9,789 bases of DNA from UBA2336 sp046294915 (GTDB taxonomy: Bacteria; Bacteroidota; Bacteroidia; Cytophagales; Cyclobacteriaceae), in NCBI GenBank assembly GCA_046294915.1, contig JBKBOE010000082.1, positions 1 through 9,789 on the forward strand. The letters are read 5' to 3'. The notes under the pieces were generated by a model. The model did no database searches and had not been told where the DNA came from. It worked only from the letters and a program-made list of their open reading frames with translations. The first letter of the stretch is position 1; each line of letters begins with the position of its first letter. This document shows positions 6,532 to 9,789 of this stretch, in pieces. Position numbers and translations under genes: made by a program.

Positions 6532-8600
6532 GAGTATGAGCTGTTCTTGGGGAGCCGAACGATGAATTCACTGCCCTGATTAGGGTAGGTATTTAATGTA
6601 ATCTCCCCTTTAAGACGATCCAACAGAATTTTTACGATGGCCAGTCCCAGACCATTTGAGCTTTCGCCACCGGTTGGACGGGCACTGAGTTTCTTAAATT
6701 TCTGGTAAAGAAATTTTTTATCCTCTTCGCTGAAACCCGGCCCCTGGTCTTTTACTGATAACATAACTCCATGGTGTTCTTCTGCCAAGGAAATCGTTAC
6801 GGTAGATTGTGCCGGAGAAAATTTGATTGCATTGGATAGCAGGTTATCAAATATGCGTGTAACATAGTCGTAGTCGGATATAATCTCACCGGCTGAACCT
6901 GTCTTCACTAATTTTATTGATTTGCCTGTGGCTGTATGGCTAAAGGCTGTAACCCTGTCATTAACCAGTTGGTCAATATTAAACGGTGCAAAATCCGGCT
7001 CGCGGTTTACATCAAGTGAATTAACATCAAGTAAATCGGTTATCAGGTCAAGGCCCGCCCGGGTGGAGTCAGCGATCAAATCGAGGTATTTTTTCTGGGC
7101 TCCGGTAAGCGAACCTTCCATTTCCACCAGACTGCTTAATCCGCGGATCCGGTTAAGCGGAGACTTCAGGTCGTGTGCAACAATATTCATCAGGGTGTCC
7201 TTCTCATGATTTAAATCCGAAAGTTCGCGGTTATGGCGTTCCAGTTGTTCATTTTGGCGGATAATTTCTTTTCGCTGCGACTCAATAGCGGCATTCTGAA
7301 GCATTAACCGCTCAGAAATTTCTTTGCGCTTTTTTGTATTACGCCATTGCATGAACAGCAGAAGGGTTACAGAAATGACGATTCCATAAAGAATGATATT
7401 CTGAAGGCGTTGCTGCCGTATAACCGATTCATGTTGCGAAGCGCGGGCTTTCAATTGTTCATTCTCCCTCTCCTTCTTTTCAATTTCAAGTTGAAATTGC
7501 AACTTTTCAATTTCGCGGGCTAAATCAACATTCAATAGCTTTTCCTTCAGAACAAGGTATTGATTTAAGTAAGGCGTGGCTTCTTCCTTTTTACCGGTTT
7601 GTTCATAAATTTTTGCGAGGAAAAAGTTTGCATCACGTTTTAAATCCAGATGAACATCGGATTTTAAGTCAATAACCTGGCGGAGGTAAGGAATAGCACC
7701 AGCATAATCTTTTAACTGATAATGCACATTTCCTATCAGCAGGTTTGCCCGGGGCATCAACCTTACGTTGTTGGTCTTTAAAACCATTGAATACGCCAGG
7801 CGTGCCAGGCTGTCAGCTTTTTCGTAAGCACCACTTTTTATAAGAAACTCGGCCCAGCCTATTCGGATTTCTGCCAGGCTGATGTAATCCTCTATGCGCT
7901 GAGCAATCGAATCGGCCTGCTCAAAGCACCGGTTGGCTTCATTTACCTTTTTCAATTCGCTATAAACCAGGCCTAACTCCGAAAGCGATGAAAGCAAGGT
8001 TCTGGGTTCGCCCACCTTTTTACGCAGATTAACAGCCTTAAGCGACATATCGAGCGCCTTTTCAAAATCGCATTGCGATTTGTGAATATTCGAGAGGCTT
8101 CGATACAAATAGGCTAATCCGGAAGGATCCTGAATCACTTCGAAAATCTGGAGAGCCCGAAACAGATTTTCGTAGGCACGCGCATAATCACCCTGGTCAA
8201 AAAACAACCGCCCAAAATTATTGTAACAAAACGCAAGTTGAAGGGAATCGCTTTGTTGTTGGGCTACTTCAATAGCCCGGGTATGAAAATCGAACGATGA
8301 TTTATAATCGCCCTTATACGCCTTTGCCAATCCGATAAAGCTCAGGGGTTTTGACAAATCCTTCTGCAAATTCAGTTCCTGACCTACCTCAAAAGCCCGC
8401 GTACAATACCAAATGGTGCTATCCGGATAAGATAGGCGATAAGCAAACCCAATATCATTGAGTAAATCAAATTGTTGCCTCTTGTTAACCCGGGGAAGCA
8501 GGCTCCTGAGGCTGTCAATTCGTGCAAATTGCTGCCCGAAAAGGATAATGGAGTTGACGAGAATTAAGAACAACAATATGTAAATCCGGATAAATCGCAC
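6528..8600 (-). CDS. Membrane sensor histidine kinase with TPR sensory domain
   Basis: About 690 residues. A hydrophobic N-terminal segment (about 5-22, IYILLFLILVNSIILFG) acts as signal peptide or anchor. Eight or so TPR-like helical repeats (about 42-355) follow, probably periplasmic, then a coiled coil (355-400), a membrane helix (about 401-418, IILYGIVISVTLLLFMQW) and a second coiled coil (420-465). The cytoplasmic kinase comes last: HisKA with AHDLKSPLNR (His476), N-box DNLLSNAIKFSP (Asn590), G1 KDQGPGF (Asp618), F-box FLYQKFKKL and G2 SNGLGLAIV (about 648-656). The position four after His is Ser, as is common in Bacteroidota HDLKSP kinases. There is no receiver domain and no response regulator nearby, so the partner is unknown. 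No ATG exists near the start. I take GTG at 8600 because it lies 21 nt after an exact -7 box, matching the other promoters; TTG at 8609 (693 residues) is the alternative. Confidence 0.93.
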   Translation of the reverse strand: MRFIRIYILLFLILVNSIILFGQQFARIDSLRSLLPRVNKRQQFDLLNDIGFAYRLSYPDSTIWYCTRAFEVGQELNLQKDLSKPLSFIGLAKAYKGDYKSSFDFHTRAIEVAQQQSDSLQLAFCYNNFGRLFFDQGDYARAYENLFRALQIFEVIQDPSGLAYLYRSLSNIHKSQCDFEKALDMSLKAVNLRKKVGEPRTLLSSLSELGLVYSELKKVNEANRCFEQADSIAQRIEDYISLAEIRIGWAEFLIKSGAYEKADSLARLAYSMVLKTNNVRLMPRANLLIGNVHYQLKDYAGAIPYLRQVIDLKSDVHLDLKRDANFFLAKIYEQTGKKEEATPYLNQYLVLKEKLLNVDLAREIEKLQFQLEIEKKERENEQLKARASQHESVIRQQRLQNIILYGIVISVTLLLFMQWRNTKKRKEISERLMLQNAAIESQRKEIIRQNEQLERHNRELSDLNHEKDTLMNIVAHDLKSPLNRIRGLSSLVEMEGSLTGAQKKYLDLIADSTRAGLDLITDLLDVNSLDVNREPDFAPFNIDQLVNDRVTAFSHTATGKSIKLVKTGSAGEIISDYDYVTRIFDNLLSNAIKFSPAQSTVTISLAEEHHGVMLSVKDQGPGFSEEDKKFLYQKFKKLSARPTGGESSNGLGLAIVKILLDRLKGEITLNTYPNQGSEFIVRLPKNSSYS

Positions 8601-8621
8601 GGGGAGCAACTGGTTTGGTCA

Positions 8622-8651
8622 CAAAGTTAACCATTACGGCATAGCCGGCAA
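8622..8651 (-). promoter_or_regulatory. Promoter of the histidine kinase gene
   Basis: On the minus strand TTG (8651-8649) is followed after 19 bp by TAACTTTG (8629-8622), an exact match to the Bacteroidota -33/-7 pattern. This is the best-formed promoter in the window. It places the start of transcription near 8615 and leaves a short leader before the GTG at 8600. Confidence 0.65.
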
Positions 8652-8658
8652 TTGCCGG
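8645..8658. repeat. Perfect 14-bp palindrome between the MFS and kinase genes
   Basis: CCGGCAATTGCCGG is its own reverse complement. It directly follows the TAA of the transporter gene and includes the -33 TTG of the kinase promoter. As RNA it can fold only into a 5-bp stem with an AAUU loop and is not followed by a U-run, so a strong intrinsic terminator is unlikely. A dimeric repressor site is the other obvious reading. Confidence 0.5.
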
Positions 8659-9789
8659 TTAATCCGACTCTACAAAATCCAGGTCCTTGCCAAAGGTTTC
8701 GCCAAGATAAGTGAGGGCAATAAGCGCGATAATTATGGTGGCTATTCCAACCACCAATGCCCCTGAAATTATTCCATAAGAGTCACGTAAAAATTTAAAA
8801 GCAATTGTTAATGGTACAACAGTACCCCTTATAAAATTAGGAACTGATGTTGCTACCGTTGAGCGAAGGTTGGTGCCAAATTGCTCGGCCGCAATAGTAA
8901 CAAAAAGCGCCCAGTACCCCACACCAAATCCCAGAAAGAAACAGGTGAGGTAAAAAAATGAAGTTGACTTTACCGGTGCCGCTAAGTACAACAATATAAA
9001 GGCTAACGTCATAAGGATGTAGATACGCACAATTCGCTTTCGTGACCGAAACCACTGACTGAACAATCCGCTGCTCAGGTCACCGGCTACCAACCCCAGG
9101 TAGCTGAACATCACGGCATCTCCGGCTACAATTGGCCCGGGTATTCCCAGGTGGGTCGAAAATTCCGGTGAGAAGGTTATCAGGATGCCAATGGTGAACC
9201 AAATGGGCAACCCGATAAGAATGCAGTTTATAAACCGCTTAAACCGATCGCTATGGGTAAACAACTGCAGAAAGTTGCCGCGTTCAACGGCCTTTTCTTT
9301 TACCTGAACAAACATGCCTGATTCAAATACACTGATCCGGGTAATCAACAACAAAAGGCCTAATCCGCCTCCAATGAAATAGGAAATCTGCCAATCAAAA
9401 TGCTTGGCAATAAAGTTGGCCATTACCGCGCCCAAAAGGCCTACGCTGGCAACCAGTGTGGTGCCATAACCTCGCAACCGCGTTGGCAGCACCTCCGAAA
9501 CCAGCGTTATGCCTGCGCCTAATTCACCCGCCAATCCAATGCCCGCAATAAACCGAAGCCATGCATATTGATCAACGGTGGTAACAAAGCCATTGGCAAT
9601 ATTGGCCAGCGAATACAACAGAATAGAACCAAACAACACCGAGAGCCTTCCCCGCTTATCGCCCATGATACCCCAGATTATCCCTCCTAGCAATAGTCCG
9701 GTCATTTGTACCCGAAGCAGAAATTCGCCCTGGTCAAACTGTTCGGCCTGGGGTACACCCAAGGCAGCCAGGCTGGGAATACGAACAAT
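8659..9789 (-). CDS. MFS transporter (N-terminus outside window)
   Basis: The frame is open to the window edge, with 376 residues visible. Eleven hydrophobic segments can be counted, so TM1 and the true start are missing from a 12-TM major facilitator. The loop after TM2 has the MFS motif GIMGDKRGR. TM4 has RFIAGIGLAGELGAG, matching the R-x3-G-x-G-x2-G-E pattern of the sugar-porter and metabolite:H+ symporter branches, followed by SEVLPTRLRG. A long cytoplasmic loop with charged residues (KEKAVERGNFLQLF) separates the two halves. The protein ends in LTYLGETFGKDLDFVESD. It is a proton-coupled or facilitated transporter of the inner membrane. The substrate cannot be read from the sequence. The kinase gene lies downstream on the same strand with its own promoter in the gap. 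Confidence 0.9.
   Translation of the reverse strand: MVRIPSLAALGVPQAEQFDQGEFLLRVQMTGLLLGGIIWGIMGDKRGRLSVLFGSILLYSLANIANGFVTTVDQYAWLRFIAGIGLAGELGAGITLVSEVLPTRLRGYGTTLVASVGLLGAVMANFIAKHFDWQISYFIGGGLGLLLLITRISVFESGMFVQVKEKAVERGNFLQLFTHSDRFKRFINCILIGLPIWFTIGILITFSPEFSTHLGIPGPIVAGDAVMFSYLGLVAGDLSSGLFSQWFRSRKRIVRIYILMTLAFILLYLAAPVKSTSFFYLTCFFLGFGVGYWALFVTIAAEQFGTNLRSTVATSVPNFIRGTVVPLTIAFKFLRDSYGIISGALVVGIATIIIALIALTYLGETFGKDLDFVESD

Noticed and set aside
1..9789. Mobile elements, CRISPR arrays, tRNA or rRNA genes, toxin-antitoxin or phage-defence modules
   Set aside because: Looked for on both strands by eye. No terminal repeats, spaced direct repeats, tRNA-like folds or defence-domain proteins were recognised.

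Overview
The window looks like chromosomal DNA of a Bacteroidota bacterium, most likely a Cytophagales-type member. This is inferred from three things. Several promoters match the Bacteroidota -7 consensus TAnnTTTG, some with a TTG near -33. Shine-Dalgarno sequences are not evident. The gene types also fit: a TPR sensor kinase with an HDLKSP box, a DUF4197 lipoprotein and a full-length CinA. Base composition and codon use look even throughout, and I see no phage, transposase, integrase, tRNA, rRNA or CRISPR sequence. Coding density is high and no gene-free stretch exceeds about 230 bp.

Left part (1-1517, minus strand): a DUF4197 lipoprotein gene is followed by paaN (3' part outside the window). 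They share a 4-nt ATGA overlap, so they are probably one transcript. Divergent from them, cinA (1631-2878, plus) encodes a two-domain nicotinamide-nucleotide enzyme and ends in a hairpin.

Middle part (3107-6531, plus): four genes in a row. They are an E2 dihydrolipoyl acyltransferase of a 2-oxoacid dehydrogenase complex, a small ParA-type ATPase 7 bp downstream, a 104-aa uncharacterised protein overlapping ParA by 4 nt, and a PLP-dependent cystathionine gamma-synthase/lyase-type enzyme that also has its own good promoter. The ParA plus small-partner pair has no parS/ParB or plasmid context. It resembles in layout the orphan ParA systems that position protein cargoes (McdAB type). This is the most interesting part of the window. 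E2, which forms a giant enzyme core, is a speculative candidate cargo.

Right part (6528-9789, minus strand): a membrane TPR histidine kinase without a neighbouring response regulator, converging on the PLP enzyme gene so tightly that both stop codons lie in one TTAA palindrome. Upstream of it is an MFS transporter whose N-terminus is cut off by the window end. The kinase has a well-formed promoter whose -33 element lies inside a perfect 14-bp palindrome directly after the transporter stop codon.

Metabolically, PaaN (aromatic acid breakdown), the E2 subunit (2-oxoacid oxidation), the Cys/Met enzyme (possible 2-oxobutyrate source) and CinA (pyridine nucleotide repair) are compatible with an aerobic heterotroph. 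Apart from the two overlapping pairs, joint function is inference.
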